NCBI RefSeq assembly: GCF_002259605.1
Contig: NZ_MWWR01000004.1
Span: 62,001-126,000, forward strand
Length of the DNA: 64,000 nt
Direction of reading: 5' to 3'
Source of the DNA: Pseudoscardovia radai
GTDB taxonomy: Bacteria; Actinomycetota; Actinomycetes; Actinomycetales; Bifidobacteriaceae
Positions 51,483 through 60,800 of the stretch are shown here, piece by piece. Positions within the stretch are counted from its first letter, which is position 1; the number at the start of each line of letters is the position of its first letter. A model generated the notes under the pieces. It was not told the DNA's origin, ran no database searches, and saw nothing but the letters and a program-made list of their open reading frames with translations. The translations under genes were made by a program, and so were the position numbers.

Positions 51483-53435
51483 CTACCGCACCAGCGCCGG
51501 GCGGTCGATGCCCTGGTTGAAGAACAGGTACTCGTGCTCCGACGAGATCAGCGCCGCGTCCATCATGGCATCGTAGTTCGCGCGCGATCCCTCGCGGGCC
51601 AGGCGGTTGCACACCGCGAGCTCGCGCGCCACGCTTGTGTTGAACGACGTGTCGGAGTACTGGCGGATCCACGCGCCGTACGGATGGCTGTCGAGGTCGA
51701 GGCGGCGGTCGGCCGCCTGCTTCATGATGTCGAGCCCGATGGCCCCGTACAGCCAGAAGCACGGCATGACCACGGCCGCCAGCTGCGCGTAGCTGCCCGA
51801 ATCCGCCACGCGGTGCTCGTGCCCGATATACGCGGCCGTCACCGTGCTCATGGTCTGGGGTTCGGGGGAGAAGCCGTGTTCGACGAACCACTGCCCGTGG
51901 AAAGACACCTCCGCATCCACGCCGCCGGCCGCGGCATGCGCGAAGAACGTGCGGTCGTGCAGCGTGTCGGCGCGCACGGAGGCGAGCGCGAGCAGCGAGG
52001 AGTAGTCGGTCAGGTACAGGTCGTCCTGGTGCAGGTAGAACGAGAAGTCGAGCAGGTCGAGCGTGCCGTCGAGCATGCGCTGGATGAACGGCATCTCGCG
52101 GATGCGCTCGCGCACGCCGCGCACCTGCGTCCAGTAGTCGTCGGTGAAGGTGCGCGCGGTGGGCGGCGCCATCCACATGAAGTCGATCGGGCCGTGGCCG
52201 TGCCCCACGTGCAGGCCGTCGGCGGCGGCGATGGCGCCGGTCATCCAGTCCTTCGCGGCGCGCGCGGTTTCCTCCCACGAGGCGTACTGCGGGCGCAGCG
52301 CGGCGAGCGAGGCGGACAGCGAGTCGCCGGTGCCGTGCACATTAACGGTGGCGACGCGGCGCCCCGGCAGCGTGATGACGCGCGTGGCGGTGTCGGCGTC
52401 GGCGGCGGTGCCGGGGCGCGAGGCGAGGTCGGTGCGCGTCGGCGCGGGCGCGGAATTCACCACGATTCCTCCGGTGGCCTTCTCGGCATCGGCGAGGCGG
52501 TCGAGCACGGCGGCGGGGATGATCAGCGCGTCGTCGCAGGCGGGCGCGGGGTTCGCGCCGGTTCCGCGCGTGCGGGCGGCATCCGCACCTGCCGGCGCGG
52601 GGCCCGCCACAGCGGGTGAATCGTCGGAATTCTCCGCACCACTCAGCGCGAACATGCCCGCCTTCGCATACACGATGACGCCGAGCTCCTCGGCCACGCG
52701 GCGCGCCATAAGCACGGCGCCGTCCCATGTGGTCGGCGCGGCGTCGGCGTGGACGAGCGCCGCGAGCTCCGGCACGTTCGGCGTGATGATGTCGGCGAGC
52801 GGCAGAATGGTGCGCAGCTCCTCCTCGGCGTCGGGGGTGAGCAGCGAATCGCCGGATTTGGCGTACATCACGGGGTCGATGACCACCCAGGGGCGGGGCA
52901 GGCCGCGGCGCGCGTAGTCGTCGAGAAGCGCCTGGAGCCAGTCGCGCACGCAGTCCACGATCTGGCTGGTGCCGAGCATGCCGATTTTCATGGAGTCGAT
53001 GCGGCCGTCGTCGGCCACGGAGTCGAGCTGCGCGCGCAGGAAGGCGGGCTCCATGTTCACGATGTCGGTGACACCCTGCGTGTTCTGCGCGCAGACGCAC
53101 GTCATGGCCGCGTAGCCGAAGACGCCGTGCGCCGTGAAGGCCTTCATATCGGCCATGGTGCCGGCGCCGCCGATGGGGTCGGAGCCCTCGATCGACAGCA
53201 CGCGCGCGCGGGTCGGCGCGTCGGCCGTGGCGTCGGCGTGGGCCTGGTAGCGCAGCACGGTGCGGGTGGCCTCGTCGAGATGAGCGGAGGCGAACGATGC
53301 GGCGGTCGCGGAATCAGCGCGGTCCGCGCAGGATTCCGACGATGCGGCGGATGCGGAAAGGGAATACGACGATGAAGACGATGCCTGTGAATCCTGTGAT
53401 GCCTGTGCCAATGCGGCGGTCCTTTGCTTGGGCAC
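51483..53435 (-). CDS. ThiD-like kinase fused to TenA (thiaminase II-type) domain
   Basis: A 650-residue fusion. Residues 1-75 are Ser/Ala-rich and low complexity. Residues 76-450 are ThiD/PdxK-like: LSIEGSDPIGGAGTMADMKA, VVIDPVMYAKSG, and NVHGTGDSLSASL, where the usual ThiD catalytic Cys (GTGC) is Asp. Residues 455-650 are TenA: DLLDFSFYLHQDDLYLTDYS, the catalytic-Cys segment MPCFWLYGAIG and the C-terminal SSEHEYLFFNQGI. TenA releases or salvages hydroxymethylpyrimidine and the kinase phosphorylates it; with the Asp the kinase may act on a different pyridine or pyrimidine. It lies downstream of the second thiD (190-bp gap) on the same strand. Confidence 0.88.
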   Translation of the reverse strand: MPKQRTAALAQASQDSQASSSSSYSLSASAASSESCADRADSATAASFASAHLDEATRTVLRYQAHADATADAPTRARVLSIEGSDPIGGAGTMADMKAFTAHGVFGYAAMTCVCAQNTQGVTDIVNMEPAFLRAQLDSVADDGRIDSMKIGMLGTSQIVDCVRDWLQALLDDYARRGLPRPWVVIDPVMYAKSGDSLLTPDAEEELRTILPLADIITPNVPELAALVHADAAPTTWDGAVLMARRVAEELGVIVYAKAGMFALSGAENSDDSPAVAGPAPAGADAARTRGTGANPAPACDDALIIPAAVLDRLADAEKATGGIVVNSAPAPTRTDLASRPGTAADADTATRVITLPGRRVATVNVHGTGDSLSASLAALRPQYASWEETARAAKDWMTGAIAAADGLHVGHGHGPIDFMWMAPPTARTFTDDYWTQVRGVRERIREMPFIQRMLDGTLDLLDFSFYLHQDDLYLTDYSSLLALASVRADTLHDRTFFAHAAAGGVDAEVSFHGQWFVEHGFSPEPQTMSTVTAAYIGHEHRVADSGSYAQLAAVVMPCFWLYGAIGLDIMKQAADRRLDLDSHPYGAWIRQYSDTSFNTSVARELAVCNRLAREGSRANYDAMMDAALISSEHEYLFFNQGIDRPALVR

Positions 53436-53624
53436 GCGACGCAGCTGCGGCCGTGTCTGCTCCCACGGCCATGGTGCGGCTATGCGCCATGCATGCGATG
53501 GTGGTCTGCGAATGCGGTCGGCTGCCCCCGGCCTGTTCCGACTCTACCGCACGGCGTCGCCATGCCGCGGTGGCATCGTGTTGCGGGCATCGCCGCCATT
53601 CGAGGCGCCGACCCCGCACCGCCG

Positions 53625-55118
53625 TCACAGCGGAAGCGCCGCCCTGCCGTGCATCTCGCGCTGCGTCACATGGTGCAGCTGAATATCGTCGATCGGCGTG
53701 GCCTGCGTGAGATTCCACGAATGGTTCACCGGGCCGTTGCCGAGCCCCACGTTGAGCTCGTCGGAATGCGCGATGGCGCCCGTGATCCACGCCTTTGCCT
53801 TGTGCGCGGCCTGCAGCCAGTCGTGGCACTGCGGGCGGTAGGTGGCGAGGGCGCTCGAGAGCGCGCAGCCCGTGCCGTGCGTGTTATGCGTGGCGATGAG
53901 GCTGCCCGGAAGGCGCGTGACGACGGGGTTGCGGCTGATGGCGCGCATGGTGTTCGCGTCGATGAAGGCATCGGCGCGCGTGGTCGACGATTTAAGGTGG
54001 CCCGACTTGACGTAGACGCGCGTGTGGCCGCCGAGTTTGTCGAGCAGGCGCGTGCCTTGGTCGATGGCCTCCTCCCATGTGGTGGCGACGGGTTCGCCGA
54101 CCAGCGCGGCGAGCTCGGGCAGGTTCGGCGTGATGACGTCGATAAGGCCCGAGGTGAGCAGATCGCGCAGCGCGCCTTCGGCGTCTGCACTGAGCAGGCG
54201 CGTACCGCTGGTGGAGATCATAACCGGGTCGATGACGGTCCACGGGCGGCGGTGGGTGGAGATGTCATGCGTCACACCGTGGTATTCGGCGTAATCCGCG
54301 TATTCGACGGGGGCATCGTCGGCGCCGGTGTTGCCGACTGGCCGAGCCGCGCCGTTGGCGGGGATTGCGCCGGCGGCGGGCATGGCGAGGGCGGACGATC
54401 CGATGATCTGCGTGACGTTCGCGCGGTTGCCGGGGCGGCGCCACAGCCCGCCGAGGCGGGTGAAATCGGTGTTTTCGAGCCACTCGTGCACGGTGTCGAT
54501 GATTTCCTCGGTGCCGAGCACGCCGATTTTCACGGCGTCGATGGAGACATCGTCGGACACCGCCTTGAGCTGGTACTCCACGCATTGCGCGGTCTGCGGC
54601 CAGATGCCCGTGACCTCGCGCGTGTTCTGAGCCACTACGGAGGTGACGACGCCCATGGCGTAGCCTCCGCAGGCGGTGATGGTTTTCATGTCGGCGAGGA
54701 TGCCGGCACCGCCGGTTGGGTCGGTTCCCGCGATGGCGAGCACGCGCGGCCTTTGCCCACCGGCCGCCTGCGGTGCGGTCTGCGGCACATGCACGGTGGT
54801 GACGGTGATGCCGTCGCTGACGGTGCGTGCGCGGTGCGCGTCGCCGCGATGGGTGTCGCGCCGTGGTGCGGATGTGGAAGGGGCGGGGGAGGAGGCGGAG
54901 GGAATGGCGGGTTCCGCGCCTTTCGACGATGTGCTTTCTGCCGGCGATGCGGCGGACGGTGCGGCGACGGACGATGCGCTGCCCGACGATTCCGTGGCAT
55001 CCGCGGACACCTGACCCTCGCTATAGGCGCGGGCCTTGGAAGGCGAGGCCTTTCCCTTGCGAAAATCGAATCCCGAGGCAATCAGGGCCTGGCGGACTTC
55101 CTCTTCGGCAGTGCTCAT
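53625..55118 (-). CDS. thiD: Hydroxymethylpyrimidine/phosphomethylpyrimidine kinase
   Basis: A 497-residue protein starting at ATG 55118, seven bases after GGGAGA. After a 120-residue Ser/Pro/Ala-rich lead, the ribokinase-fold domain shows VLAIAGTDPTGGAGILADMK, SVVAQNTREVTG, TVIDPVMISTSG, DVITPNLPELAALVG and THNTHGTGCALSSALA with the catalytic Cys intact. An insert of about 70 residues (Ala/Gly/Asp-rich) interrupts the middle, making it almost twice the normal ThiD length. It makes HMP pyrophosphate for thiamine synthesis, complementing ThiE upstream. Confidence 0.92.
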   Translation of the reverse strand: MSTAEEEVRQALIASGFDFRKGKASPSKARAYSEGQVSADATESSGSASSVAAPSAASPAESTSSKGAEPAIPSASSPAPSTSAPRRDTHRGDAHRARTVSDGITVTTVHVPQTAPQAAGGQRPRVLAIAGTDPTGGAGILADMKTITACGGYAMGVVTSVVAQNTREVTGIWPQTAQCVEYQLKAVSDDVSIDAVKIGVLGTEEIIDTVHEWLENTDFTRLGGLWRRPGNRANVTQIIGSSALAMPAAGAIPANGAARPVGNTGADDAPVEYADYAEYHGVTHDISTHRRPWTVIDPVMISTSGTRLLSADAEGALRDLLTSGLIDVITPNLPELAALVGEPVATTWEEAIDQGTRLLDKLGGHTRVYVKSGHLKSSTTRADAFIDANTMRAISRNPVVTRLPGSLIATHNTHGTGCALSSALATYRPQCHDWLQAAHKAKAWITGAIAHSDELNVGLGNGPVNHSWNLTQATPIDDIQLHHVTQREMHGRAALPL

Positions 55119-55432
55119 GCGGTTTCTCCCGTGCGGTGCGCCGGCGACGCCTCTGGCGAAGCGATGCCGTCGCTGCGTCATTGTGCGTTCGGTTCCCGGC
55201 CGGCGCCGTAAGGGGCCGGTCTGCGGGCATGGCCCGCGGTGTCACGATGCCTCCCGTCGTGTCCCGCCGGCGTATGGCGGTTTCCCACCGGGCCGCCGTG
55301 CGGACTGTTCGAGAGCATCGTGTATCCCTGAGCCGCATTATATGCACGGAGTGTGCACAATCGTCCGGAACCATGTCGCTAGGCGTTCGATGAATACGAT
55401 TGTTCGACCGTTCGTTCGCTGGCAGGTCGGGT

Positions 55433-55445
55433 GAATCGTGGATTC
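55433..55445. promoter_or_regulatory. GAATC-GTG-GATTC dyad at the thiE 3' end
   Basis: A perfect dyad (GAATC, GTG, GATTC) straddles the thiE stop codon. The rest of the thiE-thiD gap 55119-55432 shows no gene and no recognisable TPP riboswitch. Confidence 0.45.
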
Positions 55446-56223
55446 AGCGAGCGCCGGTCTCAGCGACCGCGGCTTCCCAAGCCTCGCGCAGGCTGCGCGC
55501 GCCTTCGCGGATGCTCGCCGAGCGGCAGATATAGGAGATGACACACAGGCCGTCGCCGTGGTGCGCCGCGATCTCGGGCGCGTCCGCCGGCGTCACGCCG
55601 CCGATCGCGCAGTTCGGCAACGGGCGCGCGGCATCCGCCACGGCCTCGAAGCGCTCGGTGCCGAGACCATCGGGCGCATCGGCCTTCGACACCGTGTTGT
55701 GGTACGGGCCGATGCCTACGTAATCCACGTATTCGGTCAGCTGTGCGGCCTTCGTCGCCTCCTCCACGGAACCTGTGGACAAGCCAACGATCGCGTCCTC
55801 GCCGAGCAGCGCGCGCACATGCTCCACCGGCAGGTCGGTCTGGCCCACATGCACGCCGTCCACCGGCAGGCCCTCGCGGCGCGCGGCCCAGGCCACGTCC
55901 ACGCGATCGTCGATGACGAAATACGGCCGGTCCACGCCCGGCTCGCCCTGGGGAAGCAGCGCGCAGACCTCGCGCGCCAGCTGCAGCACGTCGCCCGCAT
56001 CGGCCGGCTTCGCGCGCAGCTGCAGGAAGGTGATGCCGCCGTCCAGCGCCTCGCGCACGGCGTCCGTCACCGTGCGCCCCAGCGGCTCGACGTCCTGCGG
56101 ACCGAGCACGAAATACGCGGTCATGGCGCGGCGGATGCGCTCGCGGTCGCGCACCGCCGGCCGGTGGGCGGGAGCGGTGGGGTTGGTATGTGCGTTGGGG
56201 GCGGTTGCGGATGCCTGTGCCAT
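55444..56223 (-). CDS. thiE: Thiamine-phosphate synthase
   Basis: A 259-residue TIM-barrel enzyme starting at ATG 56223 after AAGGAGAG. The barrel spans about residue 34 to the end: AYFVLGPQDV, ALDGGITFLQLRAKPAD, YFVIDDRVDVAWA, GVHVGQTDLPVEHVRALLG, IVGLSTGSVEEA, YVGIGPYHNTVSKADAP and CAIGGVTPADAPEI, all ThiE blocks including the phosphate-binding loops. The first 33 residues are a Pro/Ala/Thr extension. It joins HMP-PP and the thiazole phosphate to give thiamine phosphate. Confidence 0.95.
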   Translation of the reverse strand: MAQASATAPNAHTNPTAPAHRPAVRDRERIRRAMTAYFVLGPQDVEPLGRTVTDAVREALDGGITFLQLRAKPADAGDVLQLAREVCALLPQGEPGVDRPYFVIDDRVDVAWAARREGLPVDGVHVGQTDLPVEHVRALLGEDAIVGLSTGSVEEATKAAQLTEYVDYVGIGPYHNTVSKADAPDGLGTERFEAVADAARPLPNCAIGGVTPADAPEIAAHHGDGLCVISYICRSASIREGARSLREAWEAAVAETGAR

Positions 56224-56374
56224 GTGGTCTCTCCTTAATATTGGGGTTGGTCTTTCCTGTTGGTTAGTGCTTCCTATGGGATGGTGCTTTCCTATCGGTC
56301 TTCTCGAATCGTGCATCGGCTTTCGGACAAACCTCTGTCCGCCCCGGCTGGCCTTCCCATCGCTTTTTGCCGAC

Positions 56375-56475
56375 TTTTGCGGTGGTTTGGGGGCAATGGT
56401 TGGGGGATGGGGTGGGGTGCCTGGTGGGCGGTGTCGGTATCTGGTGAGTTTTGCGGTGGTTTGGGGGCAAAAGTC
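56375..56475 (+). repeat. G-rich direct repeat (74-bp spacing) upstream of thiE and mutT
   Basis: TTTTGCGGTGGTTTGGGGGC occurs at 56375 and again at 56449, 74 bp apart. Between them the + strand has GGGGG, GGGG and GGGG runs separated by one to eight bases (56388-56418), sufficient for a G-quadruplex. The region 56224-56598 holds no gene; a promoter for thiE should lie on its left side. Confidence 0.75.
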
Positions 56476-56598
56476 AGACGATAGGTGAGGCGGCGGACGG
56501 TGTGGGGAGGGGGAAAGAGGAATGCGACGCGCCATTGGACTTCCCGGCGCAATGCTGTATCATTCCTTCAGTCAACGTGGTTCGAGGAGGAGACATCG

Positions 56599-57438
56599 TT
56601 GCGAGGGATTCCCATGATGATCGATCGTAATGGCGAGATTGGCGGCAGCGCCTATGTGACAAACGACATGCCCGGTGTGTCTGCGGCGCACGCGGGCTTC
56701 TCCGCGTCGGCGCCCCTGCGTGCCGCCACCGACGATGCCGCGGCCGGCGCCGCTGGTCCCGGCGAGCGCGTGGTGGGCTTCGTGGTGCCGCGCCATGCCG
56801 CCGCCCCCGTTCCGCTTCCGCCTGCGGCGCACATGGCGCCGACCGATGATTTCGACGAATCGTTGAACGGCGCGCCGGAGGTCGGCGTGTCCCAGTCGAC
56901 GATTGGCAGCCTCGCCGGGGCGGACGCCGCGGAGCAGGGCATGTCCGCGCAGTTGCCGGCCGACGGGCTCGATCCCACGCCGGAGGTCGCCTCCCTGTTC
57001 GGCGCCGCGTCGTCCCCCGCCGAGGAAGACGATGCCCCGCGTATCATCCGCGTCAGCGGCGCGGCCATTCTGCGCGATGGCAAGATCCTGTGCGCCCGCC
57101 GACCCGAGGGCAAGAACCTGGCCGGCAAGTGGGAGTTCCCGGGTGGCAAGCTCGAGCCGGGCGAGGACCATCGCGAGGCCCTGGCCCGCGAGATCCGCGA
57201 GGAGCTCGGCTGCGAGGTGGAGGTTGGCGACCAGATCTGCACCACGCAGAACGATTACGAATTCGGCGTCGTGGAGCTCGTTACCTTCTGGTGTACGTTG
57301 AAGCCCGGCGAGGAGCCGAAGCGCATCGAGCACGCCGAGCTGCGCTGGATGGACCCGGAGGACATGCCGTCGCTCGACTGGGCCCCGGCCGACTGGGAGG
57401 CCGTCGACCTCATCTCGGTCAAAAGCCTCGCGTTCTGA
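56599..57438 (+). CDS. Nudix (MutT-family) hydrolase with long N-terminal extension
   Basis: TTG 56599 is chosen because GGAGGAGA lies six to seven bases upstream; the ATGs at 56614 and 56617 are too far from it. The 279-residue product has a Nudix domain at about 150-279 with the box intact (GGKLEPGEDHREALAREIRE then ELG). PRIIRVSGAAILRDGKILCA and GKWEFPGGK are typical of 8-oxo-dGTPase/MutT proteins. The first 145 residues are Ala/Gly/Pro/Asp-rich and unlike known domains. It would hydrolyse oxidised or other nucleoside triphosphates. Confidence 0.9.
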   Translation: MRGIPMMIDRNGEIGGSAYVTNDMPGVSAAHAGFSASAPLRAATDDAAAGAAGPGERVVGFVVPRHAAAPVPLPPAAHMAPTDDFDESLNGAPEVGVSQSTIGSLAGADAAEQGMSAQLPADGLDPTPEVASLFGAASSPAEEDDAPRIIRVSGAAILRDGKILCARRPEGKNLAGKWEFPGGKLEPGEDHREALAREIREELGCEVEVGDQICTTQNDYEFGVVELVTFWCTLKPGEEPKRIEHAELRWMDPEDMPSLDWAPADWEAVDLISVKSLAF

Positions 57439-57516
57439 CCACAGGTCGCCTGCCATCCCAGACTGCATATCCACCCGATATCCACCCGGTTCTGCATACC
57501 GTTCCATCGCAGGAGT

Positions 57517-57537
57517 GATACGCCGACGGTGCGTATC
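57517..57537 (+). terminator. Hairpin after the Nudix gene
   Basis: GATACGC (57517-57523) and GCGTATC (57531-57537) with a 7-nt loop; no U-run follows. It could be a factor-dependent terminator or a regulatory dyad. The remainder of 57439-57730 shows no gene. Confidence 0.45.
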
Positions 57538-57730
57538 CCCTCGTAATACAGCGTTTTCTGGCGTTCACCGGAGTGGATATCCGGTGGACATGTCGTGATT
57601 CGTTACGTTCCTTATGCTAGGGTTCATTACGAAGAATCCGGGGCGTAGCGTGCTATGAGACAGAGGCCTCGGAACGCGACGGCCCGGGCGCTAGGACTCG
57701 CTGAAGGAGACGGAGCGCGTCGTTCGCTGT

Positions 57731-57770
57731 CGTTCGCCGGCATATACCACGATGCATATGCCGGCGAACG
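57731..57770. promoter_or_regulatory. Perfect 15-bp inverted repeat upstream of the surface protein
   Basis: CGTTCGCCGGCATAT (57731-57745) and ATATGCCGGCGAACG (57756-57770) flank ten bases. It ends 45 bp before the TTG start. The dyad could be a regulator site, an attenuating hairpin, or recombination arms; an in-frame ATG (57758) lies within the right arm. Confidence 0.8.
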
Positions 57771-57814
57771 ATGCGCCGGGTAGCAAAGCCGTCGTAGAGT
57801 GGAAAGGCAGTCAC

Positions 57815-60800
57815 TTGAGAGAAAACACAAGGCGTTCGGCACGTCATGCCGGTGCCGGGAACAAACGCTGGACTTCGTGGGTCGCGGCTTCGGTGATCCT
57901 CGCCATGGTGGCGGGATCGCTGGGTGCGTTCGCGCTGACGGGCCGATCGCAGGCCCAGGCCGTGACGCCGACGGGCGCACCGGCGTCCACAAGCGATGTC
58001 GTGGCCGGCACGAAGGCGACCAGCACCGACATCACGATGTCGACCGGATCCGATGGCACGGCGACCACGAAGGACACGGGCATCGCCACCTGGGTCGGCG
58101 GCAATATGAACATCGGCATGGCCGACGCCGGTTCGTATGCGGCCGAGGCCGAGGGCGTGACGGCGGTGGCCGGCAACCTGACGACCAACCAGATCAAGAA
58201 CTCGTGGAAGGACTACGGTTACGGCTTCCGCTGGGGCCGCGTCGGCTTCGGAACCCAATTCCGCCCCGCTGACGGCAGCACCGTGCTTGCCGTGGGCGGC
58301 GGCGTGACGAAGGCCGGCGGCCACCATACCTTCCTCGTCGAGAACGGCTATGATGCCCGCATCGCCGGCTCCGAAACCTCCGACAGCGTGGTGAGCAAGG
58401 GCACGGGTAACGACGTGACCTGGAACTACAACGATCCGCTGAGCGCCGTGTCGATCGGCGGCAGCACCGTGGACCTCACCAAGGACGGCTTCTTCACACC
58501 CGACGTGGTGAACAGCATCTCGACGCCGCTGTCGCAGCGCACGGCGACGGGAACGGTGACGGTTGGCGAGGCGAACAACGATTCCGTCACCCGCAACTAC
58601 TTCGACAGCACGCAGGACTACACCTATCGTTTCTGCTACGCCGCCAACACGGACACGAACTGCAGCTCCGCGTCCAGAACCGACACCTACACGGCCCTGG
58701 GCCTGGGCAAGACGGGCACCTACAAGAACCTCGAGAAACTCATCACCCTGACCTCGACCGATACCACGAGCTCCGTCGTGGTGTTCGACCTCACGTCGGA
58801 CCAGCTCTCCGATACGCATAACGGCGTCCAGTACCGCGGCGTCGCCTTCGACTTCGAGAATATCCAGCCCGGCCAGCGCGTGGTGGTGAATGTGGAAGGC
58901 GAGACCGTCTCCTTCCACACGGGCTGGAAGTTCTACTGGAACGGCACCGAAATCGGCAATGGCTATTCCTCCTCGGCCGATTCAGCCGTGCGGTCGGCGT
59001 ATGTGACCGCGGCCCAGAGCATCCTGTGGAATTTCTACGAGGCCTCGAGCGTCACAATCGGCGGCGGCGTGGCCCGCGCCGGTCTCGACAAGTCCACCGA
59101 GGACGACCCCTCGGCCGCCATGCTCGGCTCCATCGTGGTGCCCAACGGCAGCCTCGACAGCCATGTCACGACGAACGGCCGCGTCTATGTGGGCGGCGAC
59201 TTCTCCATGGACAACCCCTACGCCGTGCATGCGGTGAATGCCGACGGCTCGCTCGGCGGAGTGGTGGGGACGGATACGTTCTACGAGGGCCCCACCTCCT
59301 CGGTTATCAACATGGACCAGGAGCGCCACAACTTCCCGTGGACGGCCGGCTCCTCGGTGTCCTGGAACAAGACGGACACCACCGGCAAGCCCCTCGGAAA
59401 CAGCACCTGGGCCGTGTACGGCACGTATGACGATGCGGTGAACGGCACGAACGCCCTCGTGACGGTGACCGACAACGATTCCACCGACATCGATCCCACA
59501 ACCGGCTCCATCAGCGTCGACGGCCTGAAAAGCGGCTCCGACTACTATCTGAAGGAGACCTCGGTCCTGAGCGGCTACATTCCGAACAACACGGTGTACT
59601 GGACCCGCATCACCGCGGGCACTGTGTCGGCCACCTTCGCCTATTCCGTGACGAAGAGCTCCTCGGGCTCTTTCACCTATGACGATGGCATCGGCCTGTA
59701 CAAGTCCGACGATGGCACCGTGTCCGTCGCGAACATGCCGGTCAAGGCCACGTGGGCGAAAACAACTGCGGACGGCGCGACGCCGCTGGCCGGATCGGCC
59801 TGGATCATCACGCGCCATGACGGCACCACGAACACCGACGCCACCGCCTGCGTCTCCGACAACAACGCCGTGAGCCAGACCGGTTGCGCGGTGACACTCA
59901 CAGATACGGATGCCACGGAGGGCACCGTTACGGTGTCGGGCGACGACGCCAGCGGCGATGGCTTCCTGGTCTATGGCGCCGACCGCTATACGTATACCGT
60001 CACGGAATCCGTGGCCCCGACCGGATACTACCGCTCTGCCACGCCATTCTCCCTCTCCTTCGACGGCACAAGCTATGTGGTGGCCCAGGCCGTGGCGGAT
60101 TCCCCCATCTCCGTGACGTGGAAGAAGACGGCCTCCGATACGGGCACGGCGCTCGCCGGCTCCGTGTGGAAGATCACGCGCACCGGCTCGAATAATTCGA
60201 CGGCGACCGCCTGCGTCTCCGACAACAATGTCTCCTACACCGTCGACGGATGCAATGCCGGCAGTGCCACGCTTCTGAACGACGCCGACTCCACGGACGG
60301 CACCATCACCGTCTCGGGCACGGACGCCGCCACCAACGGCTTCCTGCTCTCCGACACCGAGTCCACGACCTATACGTATACGCTGGCCGAGGTTCTGGCC
60401 CCGAACGGCTACGCGGTGGCGTCGCAGTCGCGCACTTTCACGATCGACTCCTCCACGCTGGTGGTCAACGCCGACGGCACGACGACGGCAGATACCGCCG
60501 CCGACGCCATCGTGGACCAGCAGGTCACCATGGCATGGTCCAAGATTTCGGGCTCCGACCACCTGCCGGATTCCGCCTGGCTCGTCAAGCGCACCTCGCC
60601 GACCGGAACCACCGCCTACGCCTGCGTGTCCGATAACGTGAGCGGCAGCTCGCAGTCCCTCGCCTCCCTGACCGCGTGCCAGAGCGCCGCGGGCACGGGT
60701 GCGGCCGTCACGCAGCTCACCGACACGAATACGGAGAGCGGCAAGTTCACGGTGGCCGATCGAACCGGCTTCCTCCTTGACGGTGCGATGGGATACAGCT

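Noticed and set aside
56224-56598. TPP riboswitch upstream of thiE
   Set aside because: Neither the CTGAGA nor the ACCTGATCTGG core was found on the relevant strand here or in 55119-55443.
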